Shown: positions 45,627 to 55,221, counted from the stretch's first letter. The stretch: 64,000 nucleotides of DNA from Proteobacteria bacterium UBA6156 (GCA_002422365.1 DIUO01000036.1:44006-108005); one strand, 5' to 3'. The notes: generated by a model from the letters alone, not told the origin. Translations and numbers: made by a program.

Positions 45627-46661
45627 GTGCCCCACCCGTCCCGTACCGCCTTCATCACCGGGGTCGCCGGGTTCATCGGTGCCGCCCTGGCCAAGCGCCT
45701 CTTGGCTGAAGGCTGGCAGGTCGTGGGCCTCGACAACCTCAACGATTACTACTCCCCCGCCCTCAAACAAGCCCGGCTGGATGACCTCGCCGCCCAACCC
45801 CACGCCGCCCACTTTGCGTTCCACAAGCTGTGCCTCACCGACCGCGACGCGCTGCTAAACCTTGTCACCGCCACCCAGCCCACAGCCATCATCCACCTCG
45901 CCGCCCAGGCCAGCGTGCGCTACGGCCTCACCCACCAGCTGCCGTACCTCGAGTCCAACCTCATCGGCCACTTCAACATGCTGATGGCCGCCAAAGCCTT
46001 GGCCGACGCAGGGACGCCCGTCGAGCACTTCCTCTACGCCAGCAGCAGCAGCGTCTACGGTGCCAACTCCAACAGTATCGACGCCGCCGCCTTCCGCGAA
46101 ACCGACAACGTCAGCCGCCCGCTCAGCCTATACGCCGCCACCAAGGTGGCCGACGAACTGATTACCTACGCCTGGTGCAACCAGTTCGGCCTGCCCGCCA
46201 CCGGCCTGCGGTTCTTCACGGTTTACGGCCCCTGGGGCCGGCCGGATATGGCACCTTTGCTCTTCACCCAGGCCATCCGCAAAGGCGCAACCATCCCGCT
46301 TTACAATGGCGGAGACCTCTGGCGCGATTTCACCTACATCAACGACATCATCGAAGCCATCGTCCGCCTCATCCCCCACCCGCCAGCCGTAGGGCAGGGG
46401 GTCAGCCACACCCTTTACAACCTCGGCAATCAGCAACCGGTGCAGGTCAGCACCTTTGTCGCCACCTTGGGCCGCGTGCTGGGCCAAACACCGGTTACCG
46501 AAAACCGCGAGTGGCCCGCCACCGAAGTCTACAAAACCCACGCCGACACCTCCCGCCTCCACGCCGCCATCGGCTGGGCACCCTCCACCCCGCTGGAAGA
46601 AGGCCTCGCCCACCTCGCCGCCTGGGTCAGTAACGGTGGGGCCGCACTCCTCGACACCTAA
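45627..46661 (+). CDS. UDP-glucuronate 4-epimerase-like NAD-dependent epimerase
   Basis: The GTG at 45627 has AGAAAG upstream; a TTG at 45597 would add 10 residues. The Rossmann-fold protein (344 residues) has ITGVAGFIGAALAKRLL, DNLNDYYSPALK (as in UDP-glucuronate epimerases), Ser-Tyr-Lys catalytic triad in SSSSVYG and SLYAATK, and the RFFTVYGPWGRPDM element. It interconverts UDP-glucuronate and UDP-galacturonate for surface polysaccharide. It follows galU by 67 bases. Confidence 0.82.
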   Translation: MPHPSRTAFITGVAGFIGAALAKRLLAEGWQVVGLDNLNDYYSPALKQARLDDLAAQPHAAHFAFHKLCLTDRDALLNLVTATQPTAIIHLAAQASVRYGLTHQLPYLESNLIGHFNMLMAAKALADAGTPVEHFLYASSSSVYGANSNSIDAAAFRETDNVSRPLSLYAATKVADELITYAWCNQFGLPATGLRFFTVYGPWGRPDMAPLLFTQAIRKGATIPLYNGGDLWRDFTYINDIIEAIVRLIPHPPAVGQGVSHTLYNLGNQQPVQVSTFVATLGRVLGQTPVTENREWPATEVYKTHADTSRLHAAIGWAPSTPLEEGLAHLAAWVSNGGAALLDT

Positions 46662-46666
46662 GCCCC

Positions 46667-47329
46667 ATGCCCACCGGAACATTGCCCCCCAAAGCCACCC
46701 CGCAGGCCGTTCAGGCCATTTTCGCCACCTTTCAGCAGCACACGCCCGCCCCACGCACCGAACTCCACTACACCAATGGCTATCAGCTGCTGGTCGCGGT
46801 GGTGCTCTCCGCCCAGGCGACCGATAAAGGCGTCAACAAAGCCACCGCCCCCCTGTTCGCCCGTGTCACCACCCCGGCCGAGATGCTCCAACTCGGCGAA
46901 GAAGGTCTGACAACCTACATCCGCTCCATCGGCCTCTTCCGCACCAAGGCTAAAAACGTCATCGCCTTGTCGCAACGGCTGATCGACCACCACGGCGGCG
47001 AAGTGCCTAACACTATGGAAGCCCTGGTCAGCCTCCCCGGTGTCGGCCGCAAAACCGCCAACGTGGTGCTCAGCCAACTCTTCGGCCAGCCCACCGTGGC
47101 GGTCGATACCCACGTCTTCCGCGTCGCCCGCCGCCTCGGCTTCTCGCGTGGCACCACACCGGATGCCGTCGAAGCCGACCTCCTGCGCCTCATCCCGCCG
47201 GAGTACCTTTTCCATGCCCATCACTGGCTTATTCTCCACGGGCGTTACACCTGCCTTGCGCAGCGCCCCCGCTGTGCCCAGTGCCCGGTGGCGGCCTGGT
47301 GTCACAGCCCTGCCAAAACCCTTTCTTAA
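46667..47329 (+). CDS. nth: Endonuclease III (DNA glycosylase/AP lyase)
   Basis: The 220-residue enzyme has the HhH-GPD core (VLSAQATDKGVNKAT, LPGVGRKTANVVLSQ with catalytic Lys, VAVDTHVFRVARRLG with catalytic Asp) and the C-terminal iron-sulfur cluster loop with Cys at CLAQRPRCAQCPVAAWC. It removes oxidised pyrimidines. It starts five bases after the epimerase stop. Family length and residues are standard. Confidence 0.94.
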   Translation: MPTGTLPPKATPQAVQAIFATFQQHTPAPRTELHYTNGYQLLVAVVLSAQATDKGVNKATAPLFARVTTPAEMLQLGEEGLTTYIRSIGLFRTKAKNVIALSQRLIDHHGGEVPNTMEALVSLPGVGRKTANVVLSQLFGQPTVAVDTHVFRVARRLGFSRGTTPDAVEADLLRLIPPEYLFHAHHWLILHGRYTCLAQRPRCAQCPVAAWCHSPAKTLS

Positions 47330-47582
47330 ACGCTACCGTATCGTTTACAAATCATTAAGTTAGAAGATTGTTGACAGGCCCGCTCGGCTTTGCCAACCTG
47401 AAGACAGATCATGCAGGGGGCATAATCGGCTTCAGGTTATCAAGCCAAGGGCACGTGCCGGAACCTCCCCCGGGGTTCGCGGTTAACATGTCAGGGTGAG
47501 GCTTGAGTGCGGTCAACGTACCGCGCCGGAAGCGCACGCAGAGCCGCCATTCGGCGCTCCGCAACCAAGGGGGGTACATATC

Positions 47583-47786
47583 ATGACACACGACTACGAC
47601 GCCGCAGTGCGCAGCATCACACAGGCCTATTGGCATACGCTGCTGGAGAACGACGCCGCAGCCCGCGCCCGCGCCGCCGCGCAGGCCGAGCAAATGGGGT
47701 TTTTGCCAGAGGCCGCCGAAACCATGGTCAACCAGTTCAGCCGCGAACCGCTCAAAGAATGGCTCGCGCAGCAGTCGGGCCTGTAA
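47583..47786 (+). CDS. Small helical hypothetical protein
   Basis: The 67-residue protein (ATG at 47583, ribosome binding site AAGGGGGG about nine bases upstream) is entirely helical and Ala/Gln/Glu-rich, with no signal. A TTGACA hexamer at 47371-47376 lies upstream without a clear -10. A Rho-independent terminator follows about 85 bases downstream. Not recognised. Confidence 0.55.
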   Translation: MTHDYDAAVRSITQAYWHTLLENDAAARARAAAQAEQMGFLPEAAETMVNQFSREPLKEWLAQQSGL

Positions 47787-47869
47787 GGCCATGCTTCTCC
47801 CTTACCTCAAGCACACGGCACGCTGAAGGCAGAAGTCTATCGCCTTACACCGCCCGACACCTAAGGGGG

Positions 47870-47897
47870 AAACCGTCCGCACTGCGGGCGGTTTTTT
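47870..47897 (+). terminator. Rho-independent terminator
   Basis: AAACCGTCCGC pairs with GCGGGCGGTTT (one G-T wobble) across the loop ACT, followed by a T-run ending at 47897. It ends transcription of the small gene at 47583. Confidence 0.85.
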
Positions 47898-47959
47898 GAA
47901 AGTAACGCAGGTTGGTACGCCGCCGCGTCCAAGCGTACGCAAGGCGGATGAAACGCAAA

Positions 47960-47980
47960 CAGGGGTCACTTTGGCCCCTG
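47960..47980 (-). terminator. Hairpin after the porin gene
   Basis: CAGGGG (47960-47965) and CCCCTG (47975-47980) form a short stem; read on the minus strand it is followed by a T-rich stretch (TTTGCGTTT). It could terminate the porin transcript. Confidence 0.45.
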
Positions 47981-48003
47981 CAAGCACTACGAAGGACGAG
48001 AAT

Positions 48004-49125
48004 TTAGAACTTCACCCGCATATTGGCCACGAACATATCAATGTCCTGCCAGGCCGAGCCGGTGCGGTCGGCTTCAAAGCTGCGGTACATACCCGCCAGG
48101 CTCACACCGTTACCCATGGTGTACTGGGCGCCTACGCCGTAGGTGGTCAGTTCGCTCTCGGCCACGGTCACGCCGCTGCCAAAATGTTCGGCCATGCCGT
48201 AGTCCACCGCCACTTGGTAGGCATCCCAGCTATAGCTGGCCTTGGCATACCATTGTTCGGGGTCTTGGGCGGTAGCGGTCTTGCTGCCAAGGTTGTCGGT
48301 GGCATAGGCCAGTGTCCCGGCAAATCCGCTGCTGTGCTTGGCACTTACGGCCATGCTGGTGCGGGTGTCCACCGTGTTGGTGGCGGTGCTGGTGTTGTCG
48401 TTGTTCAGCTTCAGCGTAGCGGCGGCCACAACGTCAAAGTCTCCCAGCTTGTTCTCATAAGTGGCCGACATATCCACATCGCCGCCCTGCGACAAACTCA
48501 GCTTACCCGACAACCCTTCAAATTTCGGGGTGTCGTAGCGGATCAGGTTGGTGCGGTCCACAGCGCCAGTATAGGTCATGTTGGCAATCGTCACGCCCGA
48601 CATGGCGCCAGCCGCCGTGCGGAAGTTCAAACCCCCGCCCATGCGGAACACATCGGCCGACATAACATCGCCCACACCGGCTTTATCTTTGGTGAAGATA
48701 CCATCGCTGGCGGTCGTGGTTTTACCCAGCATAATCCCGCCCCAGTCGCCGCTCAGGCCCACGGCGGCATGGCGTTCATCCAGTGTTGGGGTGCTGCCCG
48801 TGCCGGCGTTGCTGCCGCTCAAGGGCACGCTGCTTTGCCCGGCGGTGGTGTTCTGCACCAAGGCGTTGGAAGGGTTCGACTGCATTTCCATTTCCAGCAG
48901 CACGCTGGCGGTCATGCCGTTGTCCAGCTTCTGTTCGCCTTTCACACCCATGCGGGTCGAGGAAAGATCATTATCCACCACCGCAAAGTCGGTGTTCACA
49001 CCGTCATCAAATCCAATCAAGGCCTTATTAACCTGACCATATAACGTCACATCCACGGCATGGGCCGGAGAAATGCTGACAAGTCCCGCAAACAGCGAGG
49101 TAGAGAGGAGAGCGAAGCGACGCAT
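48004..49125 (-). CDS. General outer-membrane porin
   Basis: The 373-residue protein has a signal peptide cleaved after AHA (residue 23), the starting strand VDVTLYGQVNKALIGF, the SSTRMGVKGEQ motif and a C-terminal strand ending in Phe (NMRVKF), all typical of the 16-stranded Gram-negative porins. It allows diffusion of small hydrophilic solutes. AAAGG precedes the start on the minus strand. Confidence 0.85.
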   Translation of the reverse strand: MRRFALLSTSLFAGLVSISPAHAVDVTLYGQVNKALIGFDDGVNTDFAVVDNDLSSTRMGVKGEQKLDNGMTASVLLEMEMQSNPSNALVQNTTAGQSSVPLSGSNAGTGSTPTLDERHAAVGLSGDWGGIMLGKTTTASDGIFTKDKAGVGDVMSADVFRMGGGLNFRTAAGAMSGVTIANMTYTGAVDRTNLIRYDTPKFEGLSGKLSLSQGGDVDMSATYENKLGDFDVVAAATLKLNNDNTSTATNTVDTRTSMAVSAKHSSGFAGTLAYATDNLGSKTATAQDPEQWYAKASYSWDAYQVAVDYGMAEHFGSGVTVAESELTTYGVGAQYTMGNGVSLAGMYRSFEADRTGSAWQDIDMFVANMRVKF

Positions 49126-49372
49126 GGGGATAACCTTTTTTTATTGAGTTGCAGTGATAGCCCATCCTAAGCGAAGCCGGGCGAACTCGCCTAGAGTCCC
49201 CGCACGTATCAAGCCACCCGCTGTGGTCGCAAAACACCACGTCAGACAATATCAGAAAAGGCTCACACCGCGCACAGGGCAGCCAAACCTTACATAATGC
49301 CCCATGCCTTAGGTCCCTGCGGAACCCAAGCCGTCCTGCCTCGTTAGCCTCCACATAACGAGAAAGGTGGAG

Positions 49373-49657
49373 ATGTCCGACATGCCGAACCGAAAACAGA
49401 ACCCCGGTAATTTTGCCAACAACCCCAAGCGCGCTGCCGAAGCTGGCCGCAAAGGCGGCCGTATGTCGTCAGGTAACTTTGCCAACAATCCGCAACGCGC
49501 CGCGCAGGCGGGCCGCAAAGGTGGGCAGGCTTCCAGCGGCAATTTTGCCAACAATCCGCAACGCGCTGCCGAGGCCGGGCGCAAGGGCGGCCAAGCCTCG
49601 CACAACCGTAAAACCGACGACAAAGACCTCCCGCCCGACGAGTCTGCGACTTCTTAA
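49373..49657 (+). CDS. KGG-repeat stress-type protein (YciG-like)
   Basis: The 94-residue hydrophilic protein has three copies of a GNFANNPxRAAxAGRKGG repeat and a charged tail. KGG-motif proteins are linked to general stress responses in many proteobacteria; function is not known precisely. AAAGG lies five bases before the ATG. It is divergent from the porin gene across a 247-base spacer with no other evident gene. Confidence 0.85.
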   Translation: MSDMPNRKQNPGNFANNPKRAAEAGRKGGRMSSGNFANNPQRAAQAGRKGGQASSGNFANNPQRAAEAGRKGGQASHNRKTDDKDLPPDESATS

Positions 49658-49674
49658 GGAGCAATAACCGGAAG

Positions 49675-51540
49675 TTAATCCGCAGCGTCAAAAGCCTCAA
49701 CAGCCGCCATCCACGCCGCTTCAGCATCGCCGATATCCTTGGTCAATCGGGCATATTCAATCTGCAAGTCCTTCAGCTCGGCCGGGGTCTGGCGGGTGTC
49801 GGCCATGGCCGCTTCCAGATCGGTCTTGCGGCGGGTCAGGCGGGTCAGGTGGCGTTCGCTGTCGTCCACCTCGGTTTGCAGGCCGGGGTGGCGTTTTTTC
49901 TTTTCGGCCAGCAGGGCCTTTTGTTCCTTTTTGCTCGGGCCTTTGGCTTCACCCTTGTTGGCCTTCTTTTCATTACGGCGCTGCGCCACAATATGCTGGC
50001 GATAGGCTTCCAGGTCGCCGTCAAAGGGGTGCACCGCGCCGTCGGCCACCAGCCACAGGCGGTCGGCCACCCGCTCAATCATGCTCGGGTCGTGGCTCAC
50101 AATCACCACCGCACCTTCATAGGCATTCAGGGCATTCACCAGCGCTTCGCGCGTGTCCATATCCAGGTGGTTGGTCGGTTCATCCAGCAGCAGCAGGTGC
50201 GGGGCGTTGTAGCTGATCATCGCAAACAGCAACCGCGCTTTTTCCCCACCCGAAAGCGTCTTAATTGCGTTATCCGACAACGGCTTACTAAACCCAAACC
50301 GCCCTAAAATCCCGCGCACATCACTCTCCGCCTTGCCGCGCAGCACGCGGGCCATGGCGGTCACCGGCGTGTCGCTCATGTCCAGCTCTTCGGTCTGGTG
50401 CTGAGAAAAATACCCAATCCGCAACTTGTTGCTGCTCAGCATCTCGCCCTGCAACGGCGCCAGCTTGCCCGCAATCAGTTTAATCAGTGTCGACTTCCCA
50501 TTCCCGTTGGCCCCCAGCAGCGCAATCCGGTCGTCCATGTCAATGCGTTCATGAATGTTCGTCAAAATCGGCTTGCCCGGCGCATAGCCAATATCGGCAT
50601 GGTTAATCGTCACAATCGGCGGCGGCAGCTCTTCGGGCTGAGGGAAGCTGAACTTCACCGCCCGGTCGGCCATCACCGCATCCACAATGTCCATTTTCTC
50701 CAGGGCTTTCAGGCGGCTTTGCGCTTGGCGGGCCTTGCTGGCCTTGGCTTTAAAGCGGTCCACAAACGCTTGCATGTGGGCCTTTTGCGCCATTTGCTTC
50801 TCATGCAGCTTTTGCTGCCCGGCTAGCTTTTCGGCGCGCTCGCGCTCAAAGGTGTTGTAGGTGCCGGTGTAGGGGGTAATTTTTTTGTTGTCCACGTGCA
50901 GCACGTGGTCAATGCACACGTTCAGCAACTCGCGGTCGTGGCTGATAATCATCACCGTCTTCGGGTAGCTGGCCAAATAACTCTCCAGCCACATAATCGC
51001 TTCCAAATCCAGGTGGTTGGTCGGCTCGTCCAGCAGCAAAAAGTCCGGCTGCTGGAACAACGCCGCCGCCAGCGCCACCCGCATGCGCCACCCGCCGGAG
51101 AACGCCGAAATCGGCATCCCCGTCTGCTCTTCCTTAAAGCCCAAACCGGCCAGAATCGTCGCCGCACGCGCGGGCGCAGCATAGGCGTCAATCTCTTCCA
51201 GCCGCGCATAAATGTCGCCAATCTTATACGGGTCTTCCTCGGTTTCGGCCTGCTTAAACAGCGCCGTACGCTCTTTATCGGCGGCCAGCACAATGTCAAT
51301 CAGCGGGGTGTCGTCGTCGGGTATGTCCTGCTTCACTTCGCCCATCGTGCGCCGTTCACTTAAGCTTATACTCCCCCCATCGGCATGCAGTTCGCCGGTA
51401 ATCAGCTTAAAAAGCGTACTTTTTCCGGCACCGTTGGCACCCACAACACCCACTTTCCAACCGTCTTGCACGGTGGCACTGGCGTTTTCCAAAATAAGGC
51501 GACCGCCAATGCGGTAGGTAAGGTTCGACATCGTCAACAT
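49675..51540 (-). CDS. ABC-F family ATPase (Uup/YheS-like)
   Basis: The 621-residue soluble protein has two ABC domains: Walker A GANGAGKS and GANGNGKS, signatures SGGWRMRVALAAAL and SGGEKARLLF, Walker B LLLDEPTNHLD in both, an interdomain linker with coiled coil, and a C-terminal Lys-rich coiled coil. ABC-F proteins act on ribosomes in translation control. No membrane domain is present. A second in-frame ATG is at 51531. Confidence 0.92.
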   Translation of the reverse strand: MLTMSNLTYRIGGRLILENASATVQDGWKVGVVGANGAGKSTLFKLITGELHADGGSISLSERRTMGEVKQDIPDDDTPLIDIVLAADKERTALFKQAETEEDPYKIGDIYARLEEIDAYAAPARAATILAGLGFKEEQTGMPISAFSGGWRMRVALAAALFQQPDFLLLDEPTNHLDLEAIMWLESYLASYPKTVMIISHDRELLNVCIDHVLHVDNKKITPYTGTYNTFERERAEKLAGQQKLHEKQMAQKAHMQAFVDRFKAKASKARQAQSRLKALEKMDIVDAVMADRAVKFSFPQPEELPPPIVTINHADIGYAPGKPILTNIHERIDMDDRIALLGANGNGKSTLIKLIAGKLAPLQGEMLSSNKLRIGYFSQHQTEELDMSDTPVTAMARVLRGKAESDVRGILGRFGFSKPLSDNAIKTLSGGEKARLLFAMISYNAPHLLLLDEPTNHLDMDTREALVNALNAYEGAVVIVSHDPSMIERVADRLWLVADGAVHPFDGDLEAYRQHIVAQRRNEKKANKGEAKGPSKKEQKALLAEKKKRHPGLQTEVDDSERHLTRLTRRKTDLEAAMADTRQTPAELKDLQIEYARLTKDIGDAEAAWMAAVEAFDAAD

Positions 51541-51594
51541 AGGCGCCTTATGCCTGCCTTGGGCCTAAAATACAAGCCTTTCGAAGGCGCAAGC

Positions 51595-52194
51595 CTAATC
51601 GAGCAACGCCCGCAGCTTCGCCAGCGCCGCGTCCGCCGGGTCGTGGGCATCAAGTGTCCCGGCAAAATGGCCCTGCGCATCAGCCATGAGAATCATCGAG
51701 GAATGGCTCATCGTATAATCCTCGCTCCCCTCGGCCAGCGGCACTTTCGCGTAATAGACCATAAACACCTTCGCCGCTTGCCGCAGCTCGTCCTCGGTGC
51801 CGGTCACACCCACAATCTGCGGGTGGAACGCCGTCACATAACCCCGCAATACCTCGGGCGTATCCCGCGCCGGGTCCACGCTCACAAACACCACATTCAG
51901 GCGGGCAGTCTGCTCCGGCCCAATCTCATTCAACCACCCCGCCAGCGTGTTCAGCGTGGTCGGGCATACGTCGGGGCACTGCGTAAAACCGAAAAAATAC
52001 AGCGTCGGCTTACCTAAAAACGTCGTTTCATTCACAGGCTGCCCTTGCATGTCGGTCAGCGAAAACGGCGCCGTAAAGGTCACCGGCGGCTGGGTCGCGG
52101 GCAGGGGGCGCGCACCTTGCTGCACCAGGTAAAAGGCCACACCGGCCAACAGCGCGGTGGCCACCAACAACATCAGATACATCCGGTAAATCAT
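51595..52194 (-). CDS. sco1: Sco1/SenC copper metallochaperone
   Basis: From 52194 the protein (199 residues) has an N-terminal membrane anchor (about 4-22), a thioredoxin-like fold with CPDVCP copper ligands and the conserved His in YTMSHSSM. Sco proteins load copper into cytochrome c oxidase. A longer frame to 52290 would overlap the divergent pcuAC start. It is divergently transcribed from the PCuAC gene, 58 bases apart. Confidence 0.92.
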   Translation of the reverse strand: MIYRMYLMLLVATALLAGVAFYLVQQGARPLPATQPPVTFTAPFSLTDMQGQPVNETTFLGKPTLYFFGFTQCPDVCPTTLNTLAGWLNEIGPEQTARLNVVFVSVDPARDTPEVLRGYVTAFHPQIVGVTGTEDELRQAAKVFMVYYAKVPLAEGSEDYTMSHSSMILMADAQGHFAGTLDAHDPADAALAKLRALLD

Positions 52195-52252
52195 GCCGCC
52201 AGCATACCTGCGCACCTTGCCACAGGGCAAGCCTCGCTTTAGCATGGAGCCC

Positions 52253-52738
52253 ATGAAAAACCTTCTCCTCGCCCTCACACTCCTCCCCACCCTCGGCTTC
52301 GCCCACGACTACACCGTCGGCGACCTGCACATCCAACACCCCTGGACACGTGCCACCGCCCCCACCGCCACCACCGCCGCCGGGTACCTCGCCATCACCA
52401 ACAAGGGCACAACCGAAGAGACCCTCACCGCCGCCACCCTGCAAGGCGCCGGGCACACCATGCTGCACCACACCCAAACCGAAGGCGGCGTCGCCAAAAT
52501 GGTGCATATGGGCAGCGGTATCGCCATTCCGGCAGGGTCTACAGTTACGCTCCAGCCCGGCAGCTTCCACATCATGGCGATGCAACTTGCGGCCCCCTAC
52601 AAGGCCGGAGACAGTATCCCCGGCACTCTCACCTTCGCCAACGCCGGAGACGTCAAAGTCGACTTCATTGTCAAACCCCTCGGCACCCAACCCGATGCCG
52701 AAGCCGAAACCGAACACCACCAACATAATCATCATTAA
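52253..52738 (+). CDS. Periplasmic copper chaperone PCuAC
   Basis: The 161-residue protein has a signal peptide cleaved after FA (about residue 17), the HPWTRATAP motif and the copper site His/Met residues in HTMLHH, VHMGSG and GSFHIMAM, and a His-rich tail ending HHQHNHH. PCuAC delivers Cu(I) to cytochrome oxidase together with Sco1, encoded divergently. ATG at 52244 is also in frame but gives a less typical signal. Confidence 0.9.
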   Translation: MKNLLLALTLLPTLGFAHDYTVGDLHIQHPWTRATAPTATTAAGYLAITNKGTTEETLTAATLQGAGHTMLHHTQTEGGVAKMVHMGSGIAIPAGSTVTLQPGSFHIMAMQLAAPYKAGDSIPGTLTFANAGDVKVDFIVKPLGTQPDAEAETEHHQHNHH

Positions 52739-52760
52739 GAATATAACCACATAGTATTTC

Positions 52761-52921
52761 GGCGGCCGCAGGCCGCCGTGTGTTTGCGGCCCCGGCCATC
52801 GTGGAGCGGAGCGCGGGGGTGGGTTTTGAAGGGAGGGGGACACCCCTCCCTTCGTAATATAAGCAATTCCAGAGCACCCGAGAGGAAACAAGCCCGTTTT
52901 CTGCAAAGCAAGAAAACGGGC
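52761..52921. repeat. Three strong hairpins between pcuAC and flagellin gene
   Basis: Three separate inverted repeats occur: GGCGGCC/GGCCGCC (52761-52777), an 11-bp stem GAAGGGAGGGG (52828-52838) with CCCCTCCCTTC (52843-52853), and GCCCGTTTTCT (52892-52902) with AGAAAACGGGC (52911-52921). No T-runs follow. They may be mobile short palindromes, mRNA stabilisers or binding sites; no gene is visible in this 248-base gap. Confidence 0.6.
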
Positions 52922-52948
52922 GGTTTCCGAAGGGACGAGCGGAGGACA

Positions 52949-52974
52949 AAAAAGGAGCCCGAAGGCTCCTTTTT
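52949..52974 (-). terminator. Flagellin transcript terminator (bidirectional)
   Basis: AAAAAGGAGCC pairs perfectly with GGCTCCTTTTT across CGAA. On the minus strand the stem and T-run end the flagellin transcript 12 bases after its stop; the symmetry lets it stop transcription from the copper gene as well. Confidence 0.85.
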
Positions 52975-52986
52975 CCGTTACCGAGA

Positions 52987-55221
52987 CTACTGGAGCAGAC
53001 GCAGCAGCAGCGCAGGCTGCTGGTTCGCTTGGCCCAGCAGGCTGATACCGGCCTGCATCAGCACGTTCTGGTTGGTGAACTTGGTGATTTCCGAGCTCAC
53101 GTCCACGTCGAGCAGAGCGCTCTGGGCGGCCGTGGTGTTCTCAATCGCCACGTTGATGCTGGTGCTCGCAAAGTCCAGACGGGACTGGGCGGCACCGATG
53201 TCAGCACGACGGCTCGACACGGAGGTAATCGCGGCGTTAATCGCAGCAATCGCCGTGTTCGAGTTGGTTGTGGTGTCAATGGTGCTCGAACCGATTCCCA
53301 GAGCCGACGTCGTCGCACTACCCAGTTCGAAGGCGATGCTGTCGTTGCTGGTCACACCGGTACCGACTTTAAAGTCGAACGTGGTGGTGCCGCTGGTGAC
53401 CGAGTTCACCCCAATCACACGGCCAAAGTCGCCGATTTGCTGGGTGAAGCTGTCATCGGCATCAATCGCGCCTGTCAGATTGAACTGATAGGTGATTGAA
53501 GTCGCGCTCGTACCGCTGCCGTTGGTCAACGTGACGGTTTTCTGACCGGTAGTGGTCAGGTTAACCGTGCCCGAGGTGAAGGTCAGGCCGTTCAGGGTCA
53601 CGCTGGCAGTCGCGGCGTTGGCCGTGCCGGTGCTCCAAGTGATCTCACCGGCGTCTACATCACCAAAGTCGAAGGTACTGGCCGAACCCTTGGTGACACC
53701 CACCACGCTGGCCGAAGTCACATCGGCAGTCGGGGTGTGGTCAAGCGCAATCGAGTCCACCGTCAGCGTGTTACCGTCAGCAAACGCACCGCTCACCGTA
53801 TAGGTCAGGTCAAAGCTGTTACCGTTACCGTCCGAGTAGGAGTATGTCTTGGCACCAGCGCTGGTGAAGTTGGTGCTAGCTGTCGTGCTCGTAAAGGTCA
53901 CGCCGCCTACACTGATGGTACCCGAAGTGGCAGCCGCAGCAGTAGCTGCACTTACCGTCGGTCCGGTCACACCATCAAAGTCGGTAACCTTAAGGCCGCT
54001 GGCTTCAGTGAACGTGACGTTGGAAACCGTGATACCACTCACAGCCGCTGTACCACCACCAGCCGTGTAAGTAATCACCACATCGTTGGCGTTCACATCC
54101 AGGTCAGCCGTGTTCAGGCCAACCGTGGTCGGGGTGATCGTCGCAGCGTCGCCGTCGGCAAACGCGGTGGCAACCGTAAAGTTCAGCTCGATGGTGCTGC
54201 CTGCGCCGTCGGTCAGCGTAATGCTGCGCGCGCCGGTGCTGGTCAGGTCAACCGTACCGCCGGTGGCACCGGCCGATGTGGCAACCGAGAACGCCTTACC
54301 GCCAACCGTAGCCGTAATGGTGCTGGCCGTTGCGGTGGTGGCGCCGATCGAGAAAGTCACGCCGCTCACATCCGCAGCCGTCAGGCCGGAGGCTTCGCTG
54401 AACATGGTGTTGAGAGACACAGTGCTCGCGGTCACCTTGGCAGCTTGCGCGCCACCCACAGCCAGGGTCTGGGTGCGGTAGCCGTTGGTCAGGTCGGTGC
54501 TGATGCTCTTGTCGAAGTTCTCGTTCAGCACAACCGTGGCGCCCAGGTTACCGAAGTTTACGGTCTGGGTGGTGCCGGCGGCAACTGCGGTGCTGTTGAT
54601 GTTCACACTGTCGCTTTGGCCGGTGCTCAGGTTGGTCAGGGTCAGCACATTGCCTTTGGCGTTGTACGACATCGCAACCGCATCGCCCGAGAAGGAAGAC
54701 GAGAAGTTGATGCTGGACACACCTTCGCCCACCAGGTTTTTTACGGTGGTGGCGCTGCCAACAGTCGTTACATCGTTGGTGTTGGCGGTGGTGGTGGTCG
54801 AACCGGCCAGCAGCGTGGTGCCGTTAAAGTTCGTCAGTGCGGCAACGCGGTCAACTTCACTGCGCAGGCTGGTGAACTCTTGGTTCAGCAGGCTGCGGTC
54901 GCTGTCGGCCAGCTGGCCCGAGCTCGACTGCACAGCCAGCGCTTTCATACGCTGCAACATGTCGCCGATGGACGAAAGCGCACCGTCAGCAATTTGCAAA
55001 AGCGAAATCGCCTGGGCGGCGTTGTTAGATGCCTGGGTCAGACCGGTGACTTCGCTTTTCAGCTTAGAACCGATGGCCAGACCGGCGGCGTCATCTTTGG
55101 CCTGCGGAATACGGCTACCCGAAGAGAGCTTCGAGAGCGAGCTGGAGGCGGCGTTACTGGCAATGCCAATGTTACGCTGGGCGCCCAGTGCGGCCAGGTT
55201 GGTGTTAAAGGTGATAGCCAT
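52987..55221 (-). CDS. Flagellin, long form with repeated central domain
   Basis: The 744-residue protein has conserved flagellin ends: N-terminal NTNLAALGAQRNIG ... GSRIPQAKDDAAGLAIG and C-terminal SRRADIGAAQSRLDFASTSIN ... LLGQANQQPALLLRLLQ. These form the D0/D1 core of the filament. The centre (about residues 140-650) is an enlarged surface domain with three imperfect repeats of about 60 residues at 301-361, 433-492 and 538-592. Typical alphaproteobacterial flagellins are 270-400 residues. The start has GAGG upstream on the minus strand. A sigma54 or sigma28 promoter was not found convincingly. Confidence 0.92.
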   Translation of the reverse strand: MAITFNTNLAALGAQRNIGIASNAASSSLSKLSSGSRIPQAKDDAAGLAIGSKLKSEVTGLTQASNNAAQAISLLQIADGALSSIGDMLQRMKALAVQSSSGQLADSDRSLLNQEFTSLRSEVDRVAALTNFNGTTLLAGSTTTTANTNDVTTVGSATTVKNLVGEGVSSINFSSSFSGDAVAMSYNAKGNVLTLTNLSTGQSDSVNINSTAVAAGTTQTVNFGNLGATVVLNENFDKSISTDLTNGYRTQTLAVGGAQAAKVTASTVSLNTMFSEASGLTAADVSGVTFSIGATTATASTITATVGGKAFSVATSAGATGGTVDLTSTGARSITLTDGAGSTIELNFTVATAFADGDAATITPTTVGLNTADLDVNANDVVITYTAGGGTAAVSGITVSNVTFTEASGLKVTDFDGVTGPTVSAATAAAATSGTISVGGVTFTSTTASTNFTSAGAKTYSYSDGNGNSFDLTYTVSGAFADGNTLTVDSIALDHTPTADVTSASVVGVTKGSASTFDFGDVDAGEITWSTGTANAATASVTLNGLTFTSGTVNLTTTGQKTVTLTNGSGTSATSITYQFNLTGAIDADDSFTQQIGDFGRVIGVNSVTSGTTTFDFKVGTGVTSNDSIAFELGSATTSALGIGSSTIDTTTNSNTAIAAINAAITSVSSRRADIGAAQSRLDFASTSINVAIENTTAAQSALLDVDVSSEITKFTNQNVLMQAGISLLGQANQQPALLLRLLQ

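Noticed and set aside
47371..47399. TTGACA-based promoter upstream of the small gene at 47583
   Set aside because: The hexamer 17 bases downstream is CAACCT, too far from a -10 consensus.
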